DNA of 60,322 bases from NCBI RefSeq assembly GCF_009765355.1, contig NZ_VTHK01000028.1:1-60322 (forward strand). Direction: 5' to 3'. Of the stretch, positions 17,299-25,877 are shown piece by piece; positions within the stretch are counted from its first letter, which is position 1, and each line of letters opens with the position of its first letter. The notes under the pieces were generated by a model, which searched no databases, was not told the origin of the DNA, and saw only the letters and a program-made list of their open reading frames with translations. The DNA comes from Amycolatopsis anabasis (GTDB taxonomy: Bacteria; Actinomycetota; Actinomycetes; Mycobacteriales; Pseudonocardiaceae). The position numbers and the translations under genes are program-made.

Positions 17299-17315
17299 AA
17301 CTACTCTGAGTAGTT
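17299..17315. promoter_or_regulatory. perfect palindrome AACTACTC-T-GAGTAGTT
   Basis: Two 8-bp arms flank a single T. It lies 350 bases upstream of the ImmA-like start and about 105 bases upstream of a possible -10 box TATACT at 17420-17425. Its core also occurs at 1382. It looks like a repressor site. Confidence 0.4.
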
Positions 17316-17649
17316 GTCAAGTGAGCACGTGAGCGCGGTCACTGCCCGGACGTGCAGTTATTCGCCCAATCGAGTGCGCTCTAGGCGAAACGGTTGATCT
17401 TAGGGGGCTACGCTGTGGTTATACTTCGGTAACGAATCGGCGGGGTAGTGCCCATTTCTGCCCCGTCGGCGCGGGTCTACGCCTTGCGGGGAGCAAGGCA
17501 ATGTGTTAGCCGCTGGCGAGGGGGTCGGCGGAGGGGAGTCAGCGCACGGCGCGGACTGCTGCGGGGCCCTGCTCGGACGCCACCGGCGCCGGTGGCCCTC
17601 GACACCTCGCAGTAGCCCGGGACCGGGGCTGCGGATAGGGGGCACACTG

Positions 17650-18123
17650 GTGACTCGAGTGCACGATCGGCGCGAGTTCGCGCGCCGTTGTGAAGAATTG
17701 ATCGACTCCTTGCCCATCAGGGTTCCGTTCGAGGTCACTGCCTTCCTGGCGGAACTGGGCGAACAGCGCGGCACGCCACTGTTGTTGTGGCGGATGAATC
17801 CTGACCCGACCCTCCCTTCGGGGATGCTGGTGCGCACGGTGTCCGGCGACTATCTGTTCGTGGTCCGCGGAACCAGTGCCGGCCACTTACGGCACATCGT
17901 TTTTCACGAGGTGGGGCACCTGGTGCTGAGGCATCCCCTGGACAGGGTGTGCGGGGTCCCCGGCGAGCGTCACTTCCTCGACGAAGAGGAAGCCGAGGCC
18001 GAGCGATTCGCCTACCTGCTGGCTGCGCGCATCCGGGCAGCTGAACTGCAATGCCGTGTAAGCGGTCCGCAGGGGCAGTTGCGCTCAGCGTTCGGCTCCC
18101 GTCGGCAGTTCTGCAAACGGTAG
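17650..18123 (+). CDS. ImmA/IrrE-like zinc metallopeptidase
   Basis: The 157-residue protein carries HIVFHEVGHLVLRH near its centre, the HExxH zinc site of the ImmA/IrrE (M78) family, followed by a downstream acidic helix EEEAEAERFAYLLAARI that usually supplies the third ligand. ImmA peptidases of mobile elements cleave their cognate HTH repressor and so trigger excision or transfer. GTG at 17650 is preferred for its AGGGGG upstream and because earlier codons are low-complexity. The next gene begins inside its stop codon (TAGTG). Confidence 0.8.
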   Translation: MTRVHDRREFARRCEELIDSLPIRVPFEVTAFLAELGEQRGTPLLLWRMNPDPTLPSGMLVRTVSGDYLFVVRGTSAGHLRHIVFHEVGHLVLRHPLDRVCGVPGERHFLDEEEAEAERFAYLLAARIRAAELQCRVSGPQGQLRSAFGSRRQFCKR

Positions 18124-19304
18124 TGCCTGACTTCGTGAGCACGGCCGCGTACGCCGCAGCGGTGGGCTCGATCGTCGAGTCGGTGCGCAAGAGCATCGTG
18201 AACAGAGCAGTCGCACACGAGATCAGCCGCGACTACGTTGCTGTCGGGCTGGCCGTGATCAGTCTGTCGCTGGTCGCAGGAGCCCCGGCGACCATGAGCT
18301 GGTGCGACGAGGTCACCGGCATGTTCAACCTCGCCTTCTTGCTGCATGGGGTCGCCGCGATGGCAGCCATGGTGTGCGTCGCGGGTTTCCTGCGAAGCGT
18401 TGAACGCCTGCATGTGCGAGTGCGCACCGCCGCCGGCCTGTTCGCGGTGTGCACGGTCGCATTGGTGGTGCTTTACCTCGCGCGGGGCACCACGGACCCG
18501 GACTTCGGCGCCAGCAGCGATCACCACGCGGCCTCGATCGCCTACAACTTGATCTACCTCGTGTACATGTGCGCCTGGCTCGTCCTGTTCATCCGTGGCT
18601 CGTGGTTCAGTACTCGGCGCGAGGAGCGCGTGGTGCAGTTCGGCGTGTTCCTCGCGGCGGTGGGAATGGCGTTCGGCCTTCTCGGGCTGGGGTGGAAGAT
18701 CGCGCTGACCGTCCACGGCATCCTTGACCCAGGCCACATACTGCGCGACACGCGCATTTCCTTGATAAGCCAAGCAATCGGCGTGGTGCTCTTCGCGGCC
18801 GGCTCGGTGTTTGCCGCAGCCGTCAGGCGCCTTCACGATCGTCGGGACCGTCGACGCAACGCGGCCGTGACGAAGTTGTGGTGCATGCTCGAACCGGTTC
18901 GCAACGAAAGCGCGATCCTGTCGGATGACGAGTGCCCCGATCTCCGCCGGCAGGTAGTCGAGATCTTCGACGGCATCCTCGTTTTGCGGCGCTACATCCC
19001 CTCCGAAGTCGGAGATGTGGCCGCGGAATTCGCCCAGGCTCTCAAACTTGACCACGGCAGTACGAAGTTGCTACTCGGAGCAGCTGAACTCCGTGTGGCG
19101 CTGGAGTACTACCAGGAGGGTGTGACCTTCCCGCAGGTGGGAAACGACGTCGACGCGCGGCCGCAAAGCTCGACTGTCCGGGCCGACGAGGACGACGAGA
19201 TCGCCTCGTTGGCACGGCTCGTGTCCTGGATGGCGTCCGAGGTCGTGGAGGAGATCGTGCGCGTGGTGCGGTCTATGCGTGACGACGGTCCGACCAGCGA
19301 CTAA
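18123..19304 (+). CDS. MAB_1171c-type polytopic membrane protein
   Basis: The 393-residue protein has about seven membrane helices in its first 240 residues (YVAVGLAVISLSLVAGAPAT, FNLAFLLHGVAAMAAMVCVA, TAAGLFAVCTVALVVLYLAR, LIYLVYMCAWLVLFIRGSW). A soluble C-terminal domain follows with CPDLRRQVVEIFDGILVLRR. This layout matches the actinobacterial MAB_1171c family, often found with an XRE-type regulator and an ImmA/IrrE peptidase; its biochemical role is not known. GTG at 18123 overlaps the preceding stop, indicating coupling. It could sense a signal for the peptidase, which is inference. Confidence 0.7.
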   Translation: MPDFVSTAAYAAAVGSIVESVRKSIVNRAVAHEISRDYVAVGLAVISLSLVAGAPATMSWCDEVTGMFNLAFLLHGVAAMAAMVCVAGFLRSVERLHVRVRTAAGLFAVCTVALVVLYLARGTTDPDFGASSDHHAASIAYNLIYLVYMCAWLVLFIRGSWFSTRREERVVQFGVFLAAVGMAFGLLGLGWKIALTVHGILDPGHILRDTRISLISQAIGVVLFAAGSVFAAAVRRLHDRRDRRRNAAVTKLWCMLEPVRNESAILSDDECPDLRRQVVEIFDGILVLRRYIPSEVGDVAAEFAQALKLDHGSTKLLLGAAELRVALEYYQEGVTFPQVGNDVDARPQSSTVRADEDDEIASLARLVSWMASEVVEEIVRVVRSMRDDGPTSD

Positions 19305-19367
19305 TGCACAACCGACAGCTGAGTACCCGGCGCCGCAGTTCGACCTTGCCGAACCGCGGCGCCTGCT

Positions 19368-20045
19368 TCACCCTTCTGGAGACGACTTGGCGTCTTGATG
19401 CGAGCGCTGATCACGCGCGATACCTTCGAGAATCTGTAAGAACGCCCGCTTGCCGTCGTCGTTGGCGTACTCGAGCGAGTGTTTAACCTCCCGGGGGCGG
19501 ACGCCAACGAACCCGACTTCGTTCATCAGCTGGTACGTGCGGCGCTCCAGCGGGTCCAGTTCGGTGGCTCCGGCTTGAGGGTCCTCGAAGCGGCTGGCTG
19601 GAACGGTGGGATCGAGCAGCAGGGGCTGCAGGCGCCAGAACTCCTCCAAGCCGTTGGTAATGGCCGCCCGCGGCTGGAGGCGGTCACCGTCTCTGAACTG
19701 GTACAGCGCCTGCTTGGTAAAGCTGTGCCCCGTGCGCAACCGCACCCAGTTTGCGACGACCGGGACCCGCGCGAGCTTCCGCTTGAGGCCCTTGGGGGCG
19801 GAAGCGATCACCTCGGGGTCGACGACGTGCTCCTGGTCGAGGACATAGAAGTACGACTCGTTTTCGAGGAGGTACCTCAACCGCTCCGCGAGCGTGGGAT
19901 AGACCAGCAGCCTCTGGGTCAGTTCATACTGCTGCTGGGTTGATCGCCGGGGGATCGGCGACTCCATGTCCTCTCGTGGTCGAGTCTCGTCGGGTGACGT
20001 GGAGTGCTCTGACTCAGGTGTGCGTTGCTGCGCCACCGTCCGCAC
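19368..20045 (-). CDS. XRE/EspR-like helix-turn-helix regulator
   Basis: The 225-residue protein contains PTLAERLRYLLENESYFYVL, then NWVRLRTGHSFTKQALYQFR and QPRAAITNGLEEFWRLQP. The pattern AERL..L ... LRTG ... L..L..FF/W is that of actinobacterial XRE-type regulators related to EspR. GTG at 20045 is preceded by AGGAGAGG. The gene diverges from the transfer operon across a region with a good promoter and operator-like site C, and lies tail to tail with the MAB_1171c-like gene. It is the best candidate for the factor binding the three shared sites and for the ImmA-like peptidase's substrate. Confidence 0.65.
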   Translation of the reverse strand: MRTVAQQRTPESEHSTSPDETRPREDMESPIPRRSTQQQYELTQRLLVYPTLAERLRYLLENESYFYVLDQEHVVDPEVIASAPKGLKRKLARVPVVANWVRLRTGHSFTKQALYQFRDGDRLQPRAAITNGLEEFWRLQPLLLDPTVPASRFEDPQAGATELDPLERRTYQLMNEVGFVGVRPREVKHSLEYANDDGKRAFLQILEGIARDQRSHQDAKSSPEG

Positions 20046-20127
20046 CCCCTCTCCTTCAGTTGTGCACTGCTCCTGCGGGCCGATCGAACTCGGCGGGCAC
20101 CCTACCAACCCGCCGCGGCCACGCTAG

Positions 20128-20155
20128 TTGACATTATCGCTATCGCGCCTACCCT
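20128..20155 (+). promoter_or_regulatory. promoter of the transfer operon (predicted)
   Basis: TTGACA at 20128 is followed after 16 bases by TACCCT at 20150, an actinobacterial sigma70-type arrangement. The predicted start of transcription falls just before operator-like site C. Confidence 0.5.
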
Positions 20156-20166
20156 CGTCTATGGAG

Positions 20167-20187
20167 AGTCAACACTTGTAGTCGATT
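20167..20187. promoter_or_regulatory. shared operator-like site, copy C
   Basis: AGTCAACACTTGTAG followed by TCGATT differs from copy A only at the two central bases. It lies at or just after the predicted transcription start of the transfer operon, where a bound protein would block transcription. Confidence 0.65.
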
Positions 20188-20335
20188 TGCTCGACTCGAT
20201 GCAGGTCGGGGCGCTGCTGCCGAGGGCAAAATACTCCGGATGGGCGAGCCCGCCTCGGGGGTCAGTTCGACAGCGCGCCGTCCTGCTCGGCGTGAAGGCA
20301 AGGGGAGTTCGACGACGGCGAGGGGAGGCGCTGGA

Positions 20336-21562
20336 GTGCTGAGGAAAGACCCGCTGGGCGACCGGTTCGTCTCGCACGTCGCTGCACCGACCCGCGCGCA
20401 ACCGGCGTCGGCGAGTGCTACAGCAGGAATGCCCCAGGACCCGCGTGGCATCGACACGTACGCGAACGCCCTGGCGGCGCGCGCCGTGGCGGTAGCCCCG
20501 AAGGTAAGCCCGGCGGACCGGGATGCCGCGGTCGAGGCAGGACTGCTGGCCGAGGCCCAGGCGACCGCCGATCACCGAGACGAGGATGCCGCCGACCTCG
20601 CCAGCCGCGATATGCGGGTCGGGGAGAACGTGGCTGAGCGCACCGCCCACTCCGCGGATACCGTCTCGCGCCAACATCCGCGCCTCGACCTTCCCGGCCC
20701 TGCTGACTGGTCTCGGTTCGGCGTTGTCGTGCCGGTGCTGGCGGCGTCACCAGGAGCAGGCGCCACCGTTGCGGCCACCGTACTGGCGGATGTGCTTCAA
20801 CTCGCCGCCAGGTCGGTGCTGATGGTCGACACCGACGATCCCGCTCGATCCGGGCTCAACCGCGCGGCCCGAACCGATGGGCCACAGGCGCTTGGTCCGC
20901 ACCCGGCGGTGCGGATCCGATTCTCTTGGCGCGCGCAGGCCGTGCTCGCCCGCGCCGAAACATCCCTGCCGGTACTGGCGCCGGGGATGCTGCCGCCACC
21001 CCGATTCTGGCAGCCCGGAAATCGGGTGATCGATGTGACCGTGGTTGACGTTGGACACGACCCGTGGCGTGTGACGGCGCACCCGCTTGCGGGGGCTGGG
21101 GCGTGGCTACGAACCGGAAAGCCTTCTCCCGAACCGATTCTGGTGGTTCGACCGACGATCCCCGCGCTGGTCCACGCGGAACAGGTCCTGGCTCGCCTTG
21201 AGCCGTGGGTGCGGCTCGGCACCGTTACCCCGCCTGCCCAGCTGATCGTCGTGGGTGCGAAACGGTGGCCTACCGGCGTCCCTGGAACAGCTGGGCGCCG
21301 GTTACAACGCCTACTTCCCGACGCGGTGTTTCTGCCGCATGACCCCGAGATCGCACTGTCCGGAATCACGGCGGCGGTCACCCCGCCCAAGCTGCGGTCC
21401 GCAGTTGGTGACCTGGCGCGACGCTTGCGTCTGCTACCCGAGTCTGAGCCCTCCCCAGGAAAAGTCTCCAGCCGCTTGCGGCGGGGACGACGAAGGGGAG
21501 ACAACCATGATCGACATTACGTCGCCTCCGATGAGGACACGTCGAGGGCCTCGCAGTTCTAG
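20336..21562 (+). CDS. ParA/MinD-like ATPase-fold protein of the transfer operon
   Basis: The 408-residue protein has a variable N-terminal half and a MinD-type fold from about residue 130: GVVVPVLAASPGAGATVAAT, SVLMVDTDDPARSGLNRAA, VIDVTVVDVGHDPW and PILVVRPTIPAL. The P-loop lacks the lysine residues of the KGGxGKT consensus (it reads SPGAGATVA), so ATP hydrolysis may be lost. Such proteins often lead actinobacterial type IV transfer clusters. GTG at 20336 has GGGGAG about eight bases upstream. Site C and the promoter lie immediately before it. Confidence 0.65.
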   Translation: MLRKDPLGDRFVSHVAAPTRAQPASASATAGMPQDPRGIDTYANALAARAVAVAPKVSPADRDAAVEAGLLAEAQATADHRDEDAADLASRDMRVGENVAERTAHSADTVSRQHPRLDLPGPADWSRFGVVVPVLAASPGAGATVAATVLADVLQLAARSVLMVDTDDPARSGLNRAARTDGPQALGPHPAVRIRFSWRAQAVLARAETSLPVLAPGMLPPPRFWQPGNRVIDVTVVDVGHDPWRVTAHPLAGAGAWLRTGKPSPEPILVVRPTIPALVHAEQVLARLEPWVRLGTVTPPAQLIVVGAKRWPTGVPGTAGRRLQRLLPDAVFLPHDPEIALSGITAAVTPPKLRSAVGDLARRLRLLPESEPSPGKVSSRLRRGRRRGDNHDRHYVASDEDTSRASQF

Positions 21563-21838
21563 ACACAAAGGATGGTGCGCTCGCGGTGTGAACAACACCG
21601 CGAATCGCGCGACGGTGCACCCGCCGACCATCCTGGCGGGCTCGGAATCGTGTGTCCACATGACATAGAGCAGCCAACCTCGCCACGAAAGTTCGTGGCG
21701 TAACAGCGCATCCTCTCGTCCAACCAAGACCATCGCACTCGGGCTGTGTCCAAACGGCCGAGGCGCACCAAATTCAGCAAGCCCTCCCACTCCAGTTGCC
21801 CGACGCGTTGCGCGTCGGGCCAGGGAAGGGGAGCGGCG
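21563..21838. other. transfer-operon spacer with two hairpins
   Basis: This 276-base gap in an otherwise tightly packed operon holds a hairpin at 21681-21700 (arms CGCCACGAA and TTCGTGGCG) and a 10-bp hairpin at 21798-21820. I see no gene. It may set the relative amount or stability of the downstream message. Confidence 0.4.
21798..21820 (+). other. 10-bp hairpin before the pilin-like gene
   Basis: GCCCGACGCG pairs with CGCGTCGGGC around TTG, 18 bases before the ATG at 21839. There is no T-run, so a processing or stability element is as likely as an attenuator. Confidence 0.4.
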
Positions 21839-22126
21839 ATGCTCGCACATACCCTGGCGGACTGGCTGGCCCAGATCCCTAACCCCAGTCCGGTCGAGCC
21901 TCCGGGAGCACCACGCATCCTAGGGGTGCTGAACAACGCCAAATGGGGTGCCGGTGTGGCGCTCATCCTGGGCTTCTTCATCGGCCTGATCGTCTGGGCC
22001 GGCGGGAGATGGGTCGACCACCACCGCGCCGGGAAGATCGGCGTCGTCATGATGCTGTGCGCCGTCGGTGGCGCGATCTTGTACGGCATCGGCTGGACGC
22101 TCATCAACGGATTCGCGAGCGGCTGA
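21839..22126 (+). CDS. small two-helix membrane protein, VirB2/TrbC-like position
   Basis: The 95-residue protein has two membrane helices, WGAGVALILGFFIGLIVWAG and GVVMMLCAVGGAILYGIGWT, separated by a short basic loop. Size and topology match the pilin-like or small membrane component found at this place in actinobacterial type IV transfer clusters. AAGGGGAG precedes the ATG. The next gene begins three bases after its stop. Confidence 0.6.
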   Translation: MLAHTLADWLAQIPNPSPVEPPGAPRILGVLNNAKWGAGVALILGFFIGLIVWAGGRWVDHHRAGKIGVVMMLCAVGGAILYGIGWTLINGFASG

Positions 22127-22129
22127 GCC

Positions 22130-22957
22130 ATGATGGATCCCCTCACCGACCAGCGCTCGCGCCGCCGCGCCGGAGTCCGGCTCGGCACCATTGTGATCAC
22201 AGTGGTCGCGCTCGCCGGAATCGTGGCCGCACTCCTCGTCGCGCGGAGCGTGACAGCACCCCCGAGAAGTTCCCCACAACCACAACCTAGTACCGCCCCG
22301 GTCCCGATCGAACCAGGATGGGATACCGCTGCGGAAGCAGCGCTTGCAGCGCACCCCATGCTGTCTCTCCCGCTCGAGGCCGCTCAACCCCAGGAGCTGA
22401 CGACACAAACCGCCGGCCCGGACATCTCCATACCCGCACCGTCCACAGTGGTCGGACGCTGGATACCCGATGGGTTCCCGAGCACCCCGGAGGGTGCCCT
22501 CGCACAACTCAAGGCCATCAACGAAGTGGGCTCCCACGGTGGTGACCCCACCACCTATGCCCGCGCCTACACCGAATCGGCCATGCCAGGCGCGCCCAGC
22601 GTCGACGGCAGCGGCCTGCACAGGCTGCTGAGCCGATTCCGCACTCGCGCAGGAATCCCTGCAGGACAACCGAAACCCGGACTGACGGTCAGCTACGAGG
22701 TCACCCACGGGGTGGTCAAGGGAACGACGGACGGCGGCCGCTACACCGTGGTCTGCACCCTCGGCCAGCTGTCCTTCGACTTCCAAGGTCAGACAACAAC
22801 CTTCGGTGTGGGCGACTGCCAAGCGATGCGCTGGACAGGCGCGGCCTGGCGAATCAGCCGCGGTCCTCGCGCAGCGTACGCACCTCTGGCGTGGCCGGGC
22901 AGCCTTCCCTCGGTGCAGGCGGGCTATCGCGCGCTGACCGGAGGTGGTGGGCGATGA
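22130..22957 (+). CDS. membrane-anchored transfer protein with an extracytoplasmic domain
   Basis: The 275-residue protein has one N-terminal membrane helix (GTIVITVVALAGIVAALLVA), a Pro/Ser-rich linker and a compact outer domain with RWIPDGFPSTPEGALAQLKA and DFQGQTTTFGVGDCQAMRW. Single-helix proteins with an outer domain stand at this position in actinobacterial transfer operons and may correspond functionally to VirB8/TcpC. Homology cannot be shown by eye. Its stop overlaps the next start by four bases (ATGA). Confidence 0.6.
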   Translation: MMDPLTDQRSRRRAGVRLGTIVITVVALAGIVAALLVARSVTAPPRSSPQPQPSTAPVPIEPGWDTAAEAALAAHPMLSLPLEAAQPQELTTQTAGPDISIPAPSTVVGRWIPDGFPSTPEGALAQLKAINEVGSHGGDPTTYARAYTESAMPGAPSVDGSGLHRLLSRFRTRAGIPAGQPKPGLTVSYEVTHGVVKGTTDGGRYTVVCTLGQLSFDFQGQTTTFGVGDCQAMRWTGAAWRISRGPRAAYAPLAWPGSLPSVQAGYRALTGGGGR

Positions 22958-24366
22958 ACCCGATCCTTCCCGATCCGTCCGGTCTGCTCGACATGCTCGG
23001 CATGCTTGACTCGCTGGGCGACGCTGCCGGATCGGCGATTGCAGACGTGGCCAACGGTGTACTTGAGCCCATCATGCGCGGTATTTGGGACGGCGCACTG
23101 TGGATCCTTCGGGAAGCCTTCAAGCTCGCCGACAACTTCTCGATCTTCACGGTGTCCACGACCGAGGGCCCGGTCTCCATCCTGTGGCCGATGATGCTGT
23201 GGATCAGCGGCGTCCTCGGATTAGGCTTGTTCTTCTGGCAGATCATCATCACCACCCTGCGCGGCGGCCGTGGCTTCACCCGGCTCGTGGGCGGCCCGTT
23301 CCAGTACGGAGTGGCACTCGCCGTCACCGTCGGCTTGGTGGGTGGGTTCCTCGCGAGCGCAGACGGCCTGACCACGGCAATACTCGATTACTCGTTGCAC
23401 GCACGAAACTTCAACGACGCGCTCAACATGACCGGGTTCACGGACGCGGTCTCGGACGGGGTCAAAGCCGTCGTGCTGGGCCTCGCCGGTCTGTTCGGCG
23501 TCGTGCCAGCCGGCCTGGGCTACGTCGTGGAAATGCTATTCCGCGAAGCGGCCATCTACGTCCTCGTCGCCACAACCCCCTTGACCGCGGCAGGGTTGTT
23601 GGCCAACGTCACAGCAATCTGGTTCTGGCGTGTCGTTCGATGGTTACTCGCCGCCATCGCGATGAAACCGGTTCTCGCGCTCACTCTGGTGCTTGGTATC
23701 GCCATCGCCGGTGGCGCACAAGGACTTTCAGGCTTACTCGCCGGAGTCGGAGTGCTGCTGGTGTCGCTGTGCGTTCCCTTGGTGCTGTTCAAACTGTTCG
23801 CTTTCGTCGACCCCAACACCGACGCTGGCGCGGCCTTCCGGGACAAACTGCACGACGCGGGCCTGGATTCCTACGGCGCCAACAGCATCGCGGGCCGCGC
23901 TGGACAAGCCGCCTGGAACAAGGCGTTCGGCAACAAAGATGACGATGAGGACGACTCGGCGGGCGCGGACCAGGAGCAGGCAAACACCGACCGCTTCGAC
24001 CAGGCCGCAGATGACGGCGACGAGGCCCTGGAGTCGTCGGGTGTCGGCGAGGACAACGAAGCCGACAGCGAAAGTGGAGATTCCGGTGCCGGTGGGGCGA
24101 AACCCCGACCCGAGGCTGAGAACGGGGACGCCGGGGCCAACGCAGGCAGCGGGGACGAGGAGATCTCACCAGCCGCGGCCGACAGCGATCCACCGGATGA
24201 CCACGACGGCGGGGACGGCGGGGACGACGACCCGGGACCACCCGAGCCACCGGGCGGCGGTGGGGGCACTACCCCACCAGACCCCGACGGAGGGCCGAAG
24301 TCCGGTGGTGGAGGTGGCGGTGGTCCTTCGGATGCGGAGATCGAGGAAGCGGCGGTGGTCGCATGA
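22954..24366 (+). CDS. VirB6/TrbL-like polytopic channel protein
   Basis: The 470-residue protein has about six membrane helices between residues 70 and 290 (MMLWISGVLGLGLFFWQIII, YGVALAVTVGLVGGFLAS, GVGVLLVSLCVPLVLFKLFA). A long acidic, then Gly/Pro-rich tail follows. Topology and place between the membrane anchor and the SCO6880-type protein indicate the inner-membrane channel component of the conjugation machine. The disordered tail of about 160 residues faces the cytoplasm by prediction. Four-base overlaps couple it to both neighbours. Confidence 0.7.
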   Translation: MNPILPDPSGLLDMLGMLDSLGDAAGSAIADVANGVLEPIMRGIWDGALWILREAFKLADNFSIFTVSTTEGPVSILWPMMLWISGVLGLGLFFWQIIITTLRGGRGFTRLVGGPFQYGVALAVTVGLVGGFLASADGLTTAILDYSLHARNFNDALNMTGFTDAVSDGVKAVVLGLAGLFGVVPAGLGYVVEMLFREAAIYVLVATTPLTAAGLLANVTAIWFWRVVRWLLAAIAMKPVLALTLVLGIAIAGGAQGLSGLLAGVGVLLVSLCVPLVLFKLFAFVDPNTDAGAAFRDKLHDAGLDSYGANSIAGRAGQAAWNKAFGNKDDDEDDSAGADQEQANTDRFDQAADDGDEALESSGVGEDNEADSESGDSGAGGAKPRPEAENGDAGANAGSGDEEISPAAADSDPPDDHDGGDGGDDDPGPPEPPGGGGGTTPPDPDGGPKSGGGGGGGPSDAEIEEAAVVA

Positions 24367-25877
24367 CCACGAACATCCGCATCTACAAGGGACTATCCCG
24401 CCGCGAGCACGCCGGATGGGTCCTGGGCCTGCGTCCCGGACAGGCGTTCGTCTGCATTCTGCTTGCCGTGCCGGTGGTGATGGCGCTGGCGGCAGGGAAC
24501 TTGATTGAGGCCCTGATGCTGACGGCAATATGCGGGCCGGTGGCGGGCCTCGTTGTCATCCCGGTCAGGGGCCGACCGGCAGTCCGATGGCTCGGCCACC
24601 TGGCGCTGTTTCAGGTCGGCATGGTGTTCGGTTGGTCGCGTTGGCAGTCCAACGTCGCGGGAGGCCGCGCGGTCGACCCTGATGAGCCCGACCTGCCTGG
24701 TGTGCTGACGCGGCTCCGGTTCCCCGATGGTCCACCTCTGCGTGACGCGGGACGCGTGTGTCTGATCCACGACACCGGCGAGGGCCGCTGGGGTGCGACC
24801 GCCCGCCTGACGCACGGCGGCGTCGGGATGCTCTCGGATGCCCAGTGCGAAAGGCTGGCGAACCGGCTGGGAAACCTTTTGCTGTCGATCGGGCACCGCG
24901 ACGTGATCGACCGCATGTCCTTGCTGGTGCGTACAGTGCCCGATGATGGCGCCGAGTACGAGGCGTGGCGTCACCGCAACGAGAGCGCGGATGCACCTGA
25001 ACTGGCGCGCCGGGCAACCACCGAGCTCGACCGCACCGTAGGCGCGGTATCCGTCCGCCACGAAGTCTTCGTGACCTTGAGCGGGACCGAAGAAGCGCTG
25101 CGCAAGCCGGCGACGGCAGCGGGCGGGGGCATCGCGGGACGTGCGGCCGCCTTGTACCGGGTGCTGGACGGCTTGGAAGACAAGCTCAAGGCGCTCGGTG
25201 CGCAGAGCGTGAAATGGCTGTCTGGAGGCGAACTGGCCGAAGCCATCCGGACAGGCTTCAATCCGGCGAGTGCGGCAGTATTGGCGGCGCGGCACCATTC
25301 GGATCGCTCCGATTCCTCTCGCGGTGTCGCGTGGGCAACCGCGGGTCCGACTCATGCGCCGACCCCGACCGGGCGGGCCTATCACCACGACGGGTTCGCC
25401 ACGGTCTCGTACTCGGTCTTGATGCCCGAAGCCGGCACGGTCTTCGGTTCATTGGGCGCCTTGCTCGCGGTGAAGACCGCGGGGGAACGACGCAGTCTGG
25501 CGATCCACTACGAGACCCTGTCGCAGCGGCGAGCACGCAGCGCGGTACGCGGCAACCGATTCCGCGCTGGTGTCGTGCGCGACTGGAAATCGTCCAAGGG
25601 ATTCAACAGCACAGCCGCTGACGCCCGCGAAGCAGGCGGGGCCCGAGCGCAAGAAAAAGCAGTCGCTGCCGGACACGGGATCGTGCGCTTCGCCGTGGCG
25701 ACAGCGGTCACCGTCCCCTCCAGCTGGAACTTGGAGGACCACGCAGCTCGCGTCGAGAACGACATCGCCGGTCGATTCCAGCTGCTACGCATGGAACTCG
25801 CCCAAGACTCCTCGTTCGTGGCCGCCGTCCTTCCGGTCGGCATCGGGCTACCGAGACTGCGGGGAGGTGGCCTGTGA
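24363..25877 (+). CDS. SCO6880-type transfer protein
   Basis: The 504-residue protein has two membrane helices near the N-terminus (FVCILLAVPVVMALAAG, ALMLTAICGPVAGLVVIPV) after IRIYKGLSRREHAGWVLGL. A large cytoplasmic part follows, related in outline to the N-terminal half of VirB4-type ATPases but without a P-loop. This is the SCO6880 family, always paired with a separate P-loop ATPase in actinobacterial transfer operons. Here the ATPase gene follows with a GTGA overlap at 25874-25877. The split suggests the two chains form one VirB4-like unit. Confidence 0.8.
   Translation: MTTNIRIYKGLSRREHAGWVLGLRPGQAFVCILLAVPVVMALAAGNLIEALMLTAICGPVAGLVVIPVRGRPAVRWLGHLALFQVGMVFGWSRWQSNVAGGRAVDPDEPDLPGVLTRLRFPDGPPLRDAGRVCLIHDTGEGRWGATARLTHGGVGMLSDAQCERLANRLGNLLLSIGHRDVIDRMSLLVRTVPDDGAEYEAWRHRNESADAPELARRATTELDRTVGAVSVRHEVFVTLSGTEEALRKPATAAGGGIAGRAAALYRVLDGLEDKLKALGAQSVKWLSGGELAEAIRTGFNPASAAVLAARHHSDRSDSSRGVAWATAGPTHAPTPTGRAYHHDGFATVSYSVLMPEAGTVFGSLGALLAVKTAGERRSLAIHYETLSQRRARSAVRGNRFRAGVVRDWKSSKGFNSTAADAREAGGARAQEKAVAAGHGIVRFAVATAVTVPSSWNLEDHAARVENDIAGRFQLLRMELAQDSSFVAAVLPVGIGLPRLRGGGL

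Noticed and set aside
19304..19486. A 60-codon frame starting inside the stop of the MAB_1171c-like gene (TAATG).
   Set aside because: Basic, low-complexity peptide that overlaps the 3' end of the HTH regulator gene on the other strand; no support beyond the overlap.
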